A DNA stretch of 35,277 nt from an uncultured Lewinella sp. Lineage in GTDB: Bacteria; Bacteroidota; Bacteroidia; Chitinophagales; Saprospiraceae. Position numbers and translations under genes: made by a program. Each line of letters opens with the position of its first letter. Positions within the stretch are counted from its first letter, which is position 1. The stretch spans positions 1 to 35,277 of the forward strand of contig CAJXOS010000061.1 of assembly GCA_913057725.1 (NCBI GenBank), read 5' to 3'. A model generated the notes under the pieces. The model searched no databases, had not been told where the DNA came from, and was given only the letters and a program-made list of their open reading frames with translations. This document shows, one piece after another, positions 8,618-16,295 of the stretch.

Positions 8618-10162
8618 TTAATTCCCAGACTGCCCCATTGACCGTGCTTGTTCAAGACTAATGCGTTGCCCGTTCAAGTAGGCAACTACAAAAGCATCAG
8701 GGAAACCCTGGTTTTGAACATTATATTTCACCTGAGTGGCAGCATCGAACTTCGTGAAGTTGCGAACTTGATACTTATACAAATCGCTCTCCTGAAGTAC
8801 TTCAATGAGATAGTTTGAATCCGTCCACGGTGCAATGCGCGTATTTAATGGTCTTGGGGATGCTGCCAATTGAACGCAATAGGTGAGTCCCTCGACTGTA
8901 TTTTCTTCTGTCTCCCGGCCTATATTCTCTGCCCAACTGGTATCTCCTTTCGCTCTTGGCTGCCAAGCCCGCTCTTGGGCTGGAGTAGTAGTGCTAATAG
9001 TACCCTGACCCGGTGTTGGCTGAATTCTACGCTCAGCTTGTACTTGGTTGTTGGAGCCACTTGGCACTTGAGGTCGCTGGTAATTAGGTACTGGTGCCCG
9101 GAAGTAAGCAGGTGGAGCGGAAGTAGCCGGAGGTGGTGCAGGCGTATGATATATCACCTCTGGACTAGCTTGCGCAGGTATTGGCTCTGGGGCCCGCTTT
9201 TGCATGCTAGGAGGAGCCGTTTGGGCAACGGGAGGTGCCACTAAATCCTCCGCAACTTCGCCTTCGAGCATGGCTTTGTACTCATTGAAGGCGTTAAGCA
9301 TTGCTACTGCAACCAGCGCTTGACCTTCTTCACTCTGAAGAAAAGCCTCATCCTTACGATTAGTTAAGAAGCCGGTTTCCACTAAAACACTTGGCATTGC
9401 CGTCTCCTTCAAAACTACGAAGCCGGCTTGTTTGACCCCTCTACTTTTTCGTTCGGCTGTCACATCAAAGTGATGCTCTACTCGCTCTGCGAAGAGGATG
9501 CTTTGCTCCAGGAAGGCATTCTGAAACATGCTTAGCAAAATATGCCCTTCCGGCGAATTTGGATCATAATCGTAATTACGCTCATAGTCATCCTCCAAAA
9601 GGATCGCGGAATTCTCTCGTTTTGCAACATCAAGGTTATGTTCAGCAGTATGGAGGCCCATTACATAGGTCTCTGTACCAGCGGTGCCACTATTACCGGG
9701 TGGCATGGCATTGCAATGAATAGAAATAAAAAGATCCGCATTTGCCCTGTTGGCAATAGCGGCCCGTTCGTGAAGGGGAATGAAAACATCCTTGTCTCGA
9801 GTCAGAATAACCTGAATCTCAGGGAAGTGAGTTCGTACTTGCTCGGCAAAGGCTTTCGCGATTGCTAAGGCCAGGTGTTTCTCTCTGGTGTCATGCCCTA
9901 GACAGCCAGGGTCATGACCACCATGACCAGCATCGACAACAATGGTACGAATGCGAAAAGGAGGGTCTTGATTTCCCAGGATAATGCTACTTTTGTGCCC
10001 TTCCCAAGACATTGTGTTAGCGGGAAGATTAACAACTGTTAATGCATGGGTCTCATGAAGACCAATCGATGCTAAAGAATTGTTAAAAAACGTAGCTTTG
10101 AGCGGCGTTATGAAAATAAGCAGCGTTGTTGTGAATAGAAGCAAACTGAGGGCTCGACGCAT
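8618..10162 (-). CDS. N-acetylmuramoyl-L-alanine amidase (Amidase_3) with C-terminal SPOR domain
   Basis: Exported zinc amidase that cuts the amide bond between N-acetylmuramic acid and L-alanine in peptidoglycan, normally during daughter-cell separation. A signal peptide covers about residues 1-23. The catalytic domain (about 70-295) has all expected residues: His80 in DAGHGG, Glu94 in REKH and His149 in SIHCNA as zinc ligands, and the catalytic Glu262 in LVETGF. A long proline-, alanine- and glutamine-rich linker (about 310-425) leads to a SPOR domain (about 435-505, beginning YCVQLAAS), which in this family binds glycan strands stripped of stem peptides at the septum. Length is 514 residues. 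The gene diverges from lptD; the longest reading frames of the two leave only a couple of bases between start codons. Confidence 0.93.
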   Translation of the reverse strand: MRRALSLLLFTTTLLIFITPLKATFFNNSLASIGLHETHALTVVNLPANTMSWEGHKSSIILGNQDPPFRIRTIVVDAGHGGHDPGCLGHDTREKHLALAIAKAFAEQVRTHFPEIQVILTRDKDVFIPLHERAAIANRANADLFISIHCNAMPPGNSGTAGTETYVMGLHTAEHNLDVAKRENSAILLEDDYERNYDYDPNSPEGHILLSMFQNAFLEQSILFAERVEHHFDVTAERKSRGVKQAGFVVLKETAMPSVLVETGFLTNRKDEAFLQSEEGQALVAVAMLNAFNEYKAMLEGEVAEDLVAPPVAQTAPPSMQKRAPEPIPAQASPEVIYHTPAPPPATSAPPAYFRAPVPNYQRPQVPSGSNNQVQAERRIQPTPGQGTISTTTPAQERAWQPRAKGDTSWAENIGRETEENTVEGLTYCVQLAASPRPLNTRIAPWTDSNYLIEVLQESDLYKYQVRNFTKFDAATQVKYNVQNQGFPDAFVVAYLNGQRISLEQARSMGQSGN

Positions 10163-10167
10163 AGGTG

Positions 10168-13005
10168 ATGTGTTGTTTATTGGGAAGATTGCGAACGGCC
10201 ATTCACAAACCGCTCTTCATCAGAAGTTGTAATCCGTTTATTTTGCAAACAAAGTTACTCTTTTCCTTTTGGTTCTGTGTGTTTTGTTGCCTATTGTCGG
10301 CACAGGATACGACCGCTGTGGTGCTTGACACCTTGCCAGCAGGCCTTATGGTGGATACTTTGCAGCAAGATTCTACTACCGGATTAAGCCTCGGAGTTCC
10401 GGTATCTCCCGATGCCTTGGACGCAACCGTGAACTATAACGCTGATACCATGCGCCTTGATGCGCGAAGCCAGAAGATTTTTCTTTATGGTAATGCGTTT
10501 GTTTCCTACACGAACATTACCCTCAAGGCAGATTATATCGAGTTGGACTGGGCAAAGAGTGAAGTGCTAGCTCAGGCCGTGCGGAATGATACGACTGGAG
10601 TCCTGGAGGGGAAACCAGAGTTTACCGAAGGGGAGAACACTTTCGTTGCGAACAGGATGCGGTATAATTTCGATTCCCGGAAAGGAATCGTTTACGATGC
10701 GGTCACACAAGAAGATGATATTCGTGTGAAAGGTACCCGCTCTAAATTCATCAGCGCACCCCCTGGGGATACTACTGCAAATGATGTAATCTATAGTGAG
10801 GATGCTATCCTAACCACTTGTACCGCCGATCATCCGCATTTCGGAATCCGCTGTACCAAGCAAAAGATTATTCCCAATAAGCTGGTAATTGTTGGTCCAT
10901 CTAATCTGGAGATTATGGGTGTGCCAACTCCACTATACCTACCATTTGGATTCTTCCCGGCATCCAGTGGCCGAAGCACTGGGTTGATTTTTCCAAGAGA
11001 CTATGAATACTCAGAACAATGGGGTTTTGGATTGAAACAGGTCGGATGGTTTTTCCCGCTAGGGGATAATTTTAACCTAACGGTAGCAGGGGATATCTAC
11101 CTGGAGGGGACCTATGGTCTTGGTGCTACAGTTCAATATCGTAAACGCTATGGCTATAATGGTAACTTCAATTTGCGTTACGATAGCCGCCGAGAAGAAC
11201 AAATTGTCACAGTTACAGATCCAGAAACGGGGGAAGTGGTATTGGGGCCAGATAACAATCCGGTGCAGGAGTCTGTATTTAACAGAAACAATGGTATTTA
11301 TCTTAACTGGTCGCATAATCAGGATGCCGCAGCGCACCCGATGAATCGTTTAGGTGGATCCATTAATTTCCAGACGAATAACTTCCAGCAGCGTGTATTC
11401 AACGACGCCCGCTCGGTTGGAACGAATGTGATTAATTCGAACTTTACCTTCTCCAGAAACTGGACGGATAAGCCGATGTCAATGAGTGTGGCCTTCCGTC
11501 ACAGCCAGAATACGCGTACCCGGAATATGACGGTGGACTTTCCGACTTTTCAATTCCAGACCCAGGCCTTATATCCGTTTCGCCGCAAGGAACGAATTGG
11601 TGCAAAGCGTTGGTACGAAGACATTACGGTTCGCTACACCAATGAGGCACGTGCTAACTTCACAGCACCGGATACAGCCTTCTTTGAGCAGACCACCTTG
11701 AGTAATGCTCGCTATGGTATGCAGCACACTGCTAGTGCTGGTACCTCGTTTAAATTGCTGAAGTACTTTAACCTGAACCCGGGCGTCAATTTCCGGGAAG
11801 TTTGGTACATGGAGCAACTGGACGGGCAATACGATCCCTCAGATACAACCTTTATTGAGGTCATTGATCCAGCAACTGGCGACGTGGAGCTGGTCCCAAA
11901 CGATTTTGGTACGTATAACTTTGATACCATCCCAGGGTTTTCCAGTTTTCGGACTTACTCGGCTAATTTGAGTTTGACTACTCAGATTTTTGGTACCTAT
12001 CTGCGGCAGAAGGGTAAGATCAGAGGTTTGCGGCACGTGATTAAGCCAACGGTATCGTTGAATTACGCGCCAGACTACCTGAATAATAACAACTACTTCC
12101 TAATGCTAGCCGATACGCTAGCACCAGATGATCCTACCCGGGACCGGATCATTAACCGTTTCGGAGATGGTATTTTTGGTGGCCCTCCAACGAGTGGAAA
12201 CCAAATGTCGCTGAACTATAGTATCACCAACATATTCGAGGCAAAACTCTTCTCCAAGAAGGACTCCACCGACCGTAATGTCAAGATCTTCGATAATATT
12301 TACATCAACGGCTTTTACAATTTTGCGGCAGATAGTTTAAACTGGTCACCGATATCGGTGACGGGTACTACACGTCTATTCAAAGGGGCGACTACCTTCT
12401 CCTTTAGCTCTACTTTTGACCCACTGGTGAGGGAAGAGACCAGTCCCGGTGTGTTCAGGAGGGTTAATCGAACCACCTTATCGGAAAACGGTAAGCTCTT
12501 TGAGTTCTTTGATGCTACCTTCCGGTTGAACACCAATCTGACGGTAGGAAAAATCCGGGCACTCTTCCAAGGGAAAGAAGAAGATGTGGTTGAGTCTGTT
12601 GACCGAGAAGGGAATGATCTTCGTCCTGTCGAGGAGACTGACTTTCTAAGCCTGTTTGAGAACTTCTCTATCCGCCACAATATGGCCTTTCGTGTGGAAC
12701 CAGTTAGCGCCGATCGTGATGAATTCAATATGACAACCCACAGTATAGAATTACGTGGTAGTTTGGCCTTGACGCCAAATTGGGATGTAGATATTGGATC
12801 GATTGGTTATGACTTTGTACGCAAATCTACAACCTATCCTTATCTGGGCCTTCGCCGGGATCTTCACTGTTGGGAGATGGGCTTTAACTGGGCTCCTACG
12901 CGTAATACTTACAACTTCTACTTACGAGTGAAGCCAGGTACGCTAGACTTCCTTAAGGTGCCTTATCAGCGTAACAACGCGGATGGCCGTCGGGCGTTTC
13001 AGTAA
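10168..13005 (+). CDS. lptD: LptD-like LPS assembly outer-membrane protein (OstA family)
   Basis: Outer-membrane barrel that inserts lipopolysaccharide into the outer leaflet. After a signal segment (hydrophobic core about residues 30-44 in this frame) comes an OstA/LptA-like beta-jellyroll: VNYNADTMRLDARSQKIFLYGNA, split over its repeats as YNADTMRLD, KIFLYGNAFVSY and NRMRYNFDSRKGIVYDA (about 90-190). The LptD barrel follows, entered through PTPLYLPFGFFP and GRSTGLIFPRDYEYSEQWG, typical of the Bacteroidota version. About 945 residues, longer than the E. coli protein (784). The start is uncertain: GTG 10165 and ATG 10168 leave about 30 residues before the hydrophobic core, while TTG 10243 would give a more ordinary signal peptide (MQTKLLFSFWFC). 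The stop is one base from the convergent viaA stop. Confidence 0.88.
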   Translation: MCCLLGRLRTAIHKPLFIRSCNPFILQTKLLFSFWFCVFCCLLSAQDTTAVVLDTLPAGLMVDTLQQDSTTGLSLGVPVSPDALDATVNYNADTMRLDARSQKIFLYGNAFVSYTNITLKADYIELDWAKSEVLAQAVRNDTTGVLEGKPEFTEGENTFVANRMRYNFDSRKGIVYDAVTQEDDIRVKGTRSKFISAPPGDTTANDVIYSEDAILTTCTADHPHFGIRCTKQKIIPNKLVIVGPSNLEIMGVPTPLYLPFGFFPASSGRSTGLIFPRDYEYSEQWGFGLKQVGWFFPLGDNFNLTVAGDIYLEGTYGLGATVQYRKRYGYNGNFNLRYDSRREEQIVTVTDPETGEVVLGPDNNPVQESVFNRNNGIYLNWSHNQDAAAHPMNRLGGSINFQTNNFQQRVFNDARSVGTNVINSNFTFSRNWTDKPMSMSVAFRHSQNTRTRNMTVDFPTFQFQTQALYPFRRKERIGAKRWYEDITVRYTNEARANFTAPDTAFFEQTTLSNARYGMQHTASAGTSFKLLKYFNLNPGVNFREVWYMEQLDGQYDPSDTTFIEVIDPATGDVELVPNDFGTYNFDTIPGFSSFRTYSANLSLTTQIFGTYLRQKGKIRGLRHVIKPTVSLNYAPDYLNNNNYFLMLADTLAPDDPTRDRIINRFGDGIFGGPPTSGNQMSLNYSITNIFEAKLFSKKDSTDRNVKIFDNIYINGFYNFAADSLNWSPISVTGTTRLFKGATTFSFSSTFDPLVREETSPGVFRRVNRTTLSENGKLFEFFDATFRLNTNLTVGKIRALFQGKEEDVVESVDREGNDLRPVEETDFLSLFENFSIRHNMAFRVEPVSADRDEFNMTTHSIELRGSLALTPNWDVDIGSIGYDFVRKSTTYPYLGLRRDLHCWEMGFNWAPTRNTYNFYLRVKPGTLDFLKVPYQRNNADGRRAFQ
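10250..10257 (-). promoter_or_regulatory. Candidate -7 element for the amidase gene, inside the lptD reading frame
   Basis: The minus strand reads TAACTTTG, a perfect TAnnTTTG, 87 bases upstream of the amidase ATG. It lies inside the 5' end of the lptD reading frame (signal-peptide codons), so the two divergent transcripts would overlap at their 5' ends. No -33 TTG is clear. Confidence 0.38.
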
Positions 13006-13006
13006 C

Positions 13007-14635
13007 CTAGTTACGTTCTCCAATAGTACGCAAGCCTCGGGTTAGCTCTTTTATGATTCCTTTTTGATTGGGGTTGTACAGCCAATTGGTGTCAAAGCGC
13101 TTCAGGATCTCGCTATTGGCTTCTTTAGACAGGGTTAGGCTATGAAACTCTGTGCCCTTGTTTTGCTGGAAATAACGAATATCATCCAATACATCTCGGT
13201 CGATGCGGTACATGATAAAGTCGGAGATCATCAGTACGTCTGCATCTTCGTAGTCGTTGCTCCGTAATTGCCGAATAGATTCGCTAAGGGCAAGGGAGGC
13301 ATCGGTACCACCATTGAAGGACATACGTAGGAACTTTGCGACCTCCTCCAAGGAATTATAGATGTCGTATAAGTCGATGGTCTGAATACCAATCGAGAAA
13401 TTAATGAGATAAGCGCGGCGGTTGTCTTGAATAGCCATTTTTAAGATGCCCAGACACAAAACTTTGGCAATCTGTTCTGGCCGACCGTGCATACTTTCAC
13501 TAGTATCCACCAGTACTATGAACGGACCTTTTTCTTTTCTCTGGACACGCTGGTGCACCTCCATGATGTTATCCCTGCTGTTGACTAGGCGCTTGTCGTC
13601 GTAGCGGAAGGTCAATAGTTGCTTGTCAACGTATTTTTTCAAGAAAAGAGACTCTGTTGTTCTATCACTAAGTAGGCTGGCCTCGGAGCTGAGGAGATTG
13701 CTCAAATCCTGGCTTTCATGAACGCCAGTTATTTCGCTCCTTGATTCCTCATCAACAATCCACTCTTTTCGTACGATGGTTTTTTCGAAGGTTTCCTCTT
13801 CCATGATGATTTCAGCTTCTGCCATCTCACCAAGCATATCCACAAGTTCCCGGACAGAAGACTCATCCTGTAGCAACTCCTCGTAGTGTTCGAGGAGATC
13901 GAAGGAGGAATCATTCCACAGTTCACGAGACATATCCCAGCCCAGGTATTGGGTGACGGGCTTGAAGAGGTCTTCCATCTTTTTGTAACCACTCACCTTG
14001 GCCTCCAGTAGGTCACTATATTGCGCTTGTTCTTCTTCGAATTTAGTAAGCTGGTAGGCCAGGATTTTTGCTTGAAGCAGCGCATCCCACTGGGAAAGAA
14101 GATCGGTAAATATCAGCTCGAACTTCTGTCGTTCTTCTTCACTTTGCTCCGCTAGCGGGACGCTTAAGAAAGACTTAAATCGATCCGCATAGAAATCGGT
14201 ATTGAGTTCTTCTTTTTCATAATGACCGCTCAGGAAATTGAGTAGATATGGATGACGATCCTTAAAAGCCTTTAATGGAGTTACCGCCCAGCCTTTGAGT
14301 AGTTCTTCTTCCTTTTGATACGGGTTTTTAGTCCGGACCTTAGCAAAAGTCTTTCGCATCCAGTAAAGCGTATCCAGGATTACATGTTCCGCAATTCGCT
14401 CATTCTTCAGTAGCAAGGGGAGTAAACCGCCTACACTCAAAATCTGATCCAATGCACGACGGAAGTATTGAAAATATTGGTCATTCAAGTCTGGACTTTC
14501 CAGTACACCACCCTCTAACTTATGCCGAAAGAAGGCAACCAGATATCGCCTGGAACGGCGATCCAGCAAGTTTCCGAACTCGATGAAACGCTCAAATTCC
14601 TGTTCCAGCTTTTCGTTGATTCGCATCTTAGCCAT
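13007..14635 (-). CDS. viaA: ViaA-like von Willebrand factor A domain protein
   Basis: Partner protein of the RavA AAA+ ATPase. The first 330 or so residues are helical and without a known catalytic motif. The C-terminal part (about 370-540) is a VWA domain with a complete metal-ion-dependent adhesion site: DTSES (Asp377, Ser379, Ser381), the threonine in FNGGTDASLA and the aspartate in VLMISDF. Length is 542 residues against 483 for E. coli ViaA. The start overlaps the end of ravA by 8 bases, so translation is probably coupled. In enterobacteria RavA-ViaA acts as a chaperone-like pair on respiratory complexes and membrane lipids and affects aminoglycoside sensitivity; that role here is inference. 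CoxE-like VWA proteins are the alternative, less likely given the partner's RavA features. Confidence 0.85.
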   Translation of the reverse strand: MAKMRINEKLEQEFERFIEFGNLLDRRSRRYLVAFFRHKLEGGVLESPDLNDQYFQYFRRALDQILSVGGLLPLLLKNERIAEHVILDTLYWMRKTFAKVRTKNPYQKEEELLKGWAVTPLKAFKDRHPYLLNFLSGHYEKEELNTDFYADRFKSFLSVPLAEQSEEERQKFELIFTDLLSQWDALLQAKILAYQLTKFEEEQAQYSDLLEAKVSGYKKMEDLFKPVTQYLGWDMSRELWNDSSFDLLEHYEELLQDESSVRELVDMLGEMAEAEIIMEEETFEKTIVRKEWIVDEESRSEITGVHESQDLSNLLSSEASLLSDRTTESLFLKKYVDKQLLTFRYDDKRLVNSRDNIMEVHQRVQRKEKGPFIVLVDTSESMHGRPEQIAKVLCLGILKMAIQDNRRAYLINFSIGIQTIDLYDIYNSLEEVAKFLRMSFNGGTDASLALSESIRQLRSNDYEDADVLMISDFIMYRIDRDVLDDIRYFQQNKGTEFHSLTLSKEANSEILKRFDTNWLYNPNQKGIIKELTRGLRTIGERN

Positions 14636-16202
14636 CGGTTCTCACTTCAGCGTAACTGTACTGCAGTTTCTCCAGACGCAGTTGTAGGTTCTGTAAAGCG
14701 AGTTTCACCTCTTCTAGGTTGGCTTTGACCACCTCAGCCCATTCGGAATCCACAAATAGGTGGTGTTCTAATTCGGCCAACTCGTTCTCTTCATGCACTT
14801 GGATATGCTCCTGTTGCTGATTGATGTAATGGACTAGCTTCTTGTAACGTTCATCCCAAAAACTGGCCACTACTGCGTGGGGTTTCTTGTAGATGATTTC
14901 TGTTCGCTCAGACTGACTAGTCATCAAAGCAAACGTTTGTAGTTGACCATTGAAATTGGTCACAATCGTGTTTTCTTTGGCACCCTTCCGCGTCTTGATT
15001 CTGTTGATCAAGTTTTGATCTTGATCGTAAAAGTTGGTGACTGCATCATCGTCGGTAGACAATTGGCGGAACTGATCGATAGAGATCAACTCGCCGTTGA
15101 ATTGAGTGCTGTGCTTTTCTAGTTGATAGTAGCGCTCATGGACCGGTAGCAGCTGGTCTTCAACGATTGTGTTCTTGATCCGAATTTCGCGATCCACATC
15201 CTCTTCAAAATCTGCGACTTCCTGCTTAAGTGCGTTTAGATTAATGGCCAATGAATAGCCATGTTTCCGTATCGCATCAGTAATTATTTCTCGGACCACT
15301 TCTCGATGTTCAGGATAACTCCAAAGGCAATGCTCCATCAAGAAACAATCCATTAGGTCAACGCGCGCTCTACCATTCAAGAAGGCGGAGGACCGAAGAA
15401 GCCGAATGATCTTTTTCCAGCGACGGTCATAAATCCGAATCTGACGATCCGTATTATTGGGCTTTTGATTGAATTCTTCAATCTTGTGCATCACCAACTG
15501 CAGGGTATTCAATACTTCTGCGGGTACCTCAATAGAATCGATTGAGGTGCTAAATTTATCCAATTCTGCTTTGGTGAGCTTTAGATCAGCAGCAACACCA
15601 TCTTCATAGACGTCTTCTGTACTGACCATCATATCGACAAGATTCTGGAAGTTGCGAATCTTGCCAACTTCTAAACGAATCAAAAAGCGATCCCAGATAG
15701 GAGCGAGGCTTTGATTGCGAGGCGGTAGTTCGTTGGATGCCGTGATGATTCCTCGTATATCCACTTCCAAATCTTGATCACCGTTTCGATAGATCTTCTC
15801 GTTCAAAATGGTGAGTAACGCATTTTGAATGGCCGGTCCGGCCTTCCATATTTCGTCAAGGAAAACAATATTAGCACCAGGTAAGTAGCGGTCTGTTAGG
15901 CGCTCGTATTTGTCTTCTTCCTTTAGTTTCTTAATCGAAATCGGACCGAAGATTTCATCAGGCGTACTGAACTTACTCATCAGGTACTCGAAGTTAGTAC
16001 CATCAGCAAAGGCGTACTTCAAACGGCGAGCAATGAGGCTCTTGCCAACTCCCGGAGGGCCGAGCAAAAAGATACTCTCTCCAGCAATCGTGGCGAGAAA
16101 GGAGAGCCGGATGGCGGTGTCTCGTTCGTATAGGCCCTCGGCCAGTGCAGAAAGTAGCTTCTCTGTGCGTACCTGAAGCTTATTTTCGGTTAGTACGTCC
16201 AT
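14628..16202 (-). CDS. ravA: RavA-like MoxR-family AAA+ ATPase
   Basis: Cytoplasmic AAA+ ATPase of the MoxR branch, thought to form hexamers that remodel other proteins. Walker A is GPPGVGKS (48-55), Walker B is ANIVFLDEIWKA with Asp116 and Glu117, sensor 1 is ITASNELPP and the DRRWKKIIRLLRSSAF block carries sensor 2. The last block, with an aromatic-rich DCLWS-like continuation (EHCLWSYPEH), is specific for RavA among MoxR proteins. The C-terminal 190 residues hold a middle region that replaces the LARA domain of E. coli RavA and a terminal helix rich in Glu and Leu likely to form a coiled coil. Length is 524 residues (E. coli 498). viaA follows with an 8-base overlap. A TAnnTTTG element lies just upstream. 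Confidence 0.9.
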   Translation of the reverse strand: MDVLTENKLQVRTEKLLSALAEGLYERDTAIRLSFLATIAGESIFLLGPPGVGKSLIARRLKYAFADGTNFEYLMSKFSTPDEIFGPISIKKLKEEDKYERLTDRYLPGANIVFLDEIWKAGPAIQNALLTILNEKIYRNGDQDLEVDIRGIITASNELPPRNQSLAPIWDRFLIRLEVGKIRNFQNLVDMMVSTEDVYEDGVAADLKLTKAELDKFSTSIDSIEVPAEVLNTLQLVMHKIEEFNQKPNNTDRQIRIYDRRWKKIIRLLRSSAFLNGRARVDLMDCFLMEHCLWSYPEHREVVREIITDAIRKHGYSLAINLNALKQEVADFEEDVDREIRIKNTIVEDQLLPVHERYYQLEKHSTQFNGELISIDQFRQLSTDDDAVTNFYDQDQNLINRIKTRKGAKENTIVTNFNGQLQTFALMTSQSERTEIIYKKPHAVVASFWDERYKKLVHYINQQQEHIQVHEENELAELEHHLFVDSEWAEVVKANLEEVKLALQNLQLRLEKLQYSYAEVRTDG

Positions 16203-16213
16203 GTATTGTCGAT

Positions 16214-16235
16214 TTGCATCAATGCAACAAATCTA
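16214..16235 (-). promoter_or_regulatory. Candidate ravA promoter -7 element with adjoining palindrome
   Basis: The minus strand reads TAGATTTG (16228-16235), a perfect TAnnTTTG, 25 bases before the ravA start. Directly downstream, where transcription would begin, is the palindrome TTGCAT-CA-ATGCAA (16214-16227) with perfect six-base arms. Such a site at the transcription start could be an operator, but a palindrome this short can also be chance. Confidence 0.38.
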
Positions 16236-16295
16236 AGGGGGTATGGTTTGGTCTTTTTTCAGATTTGGAACACGATTTTCCCGTAACTTTATCAC

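Noticed and set aside
14628..16202. AAA+ ATPase plus VWA protein as a phage-defence or CO dehydrogenase maturation module
   Set aside because: The DRRWKK sensor-2 block and the gene order match RavA-ViaA. No nuclease, protease or cox genes are nearby.
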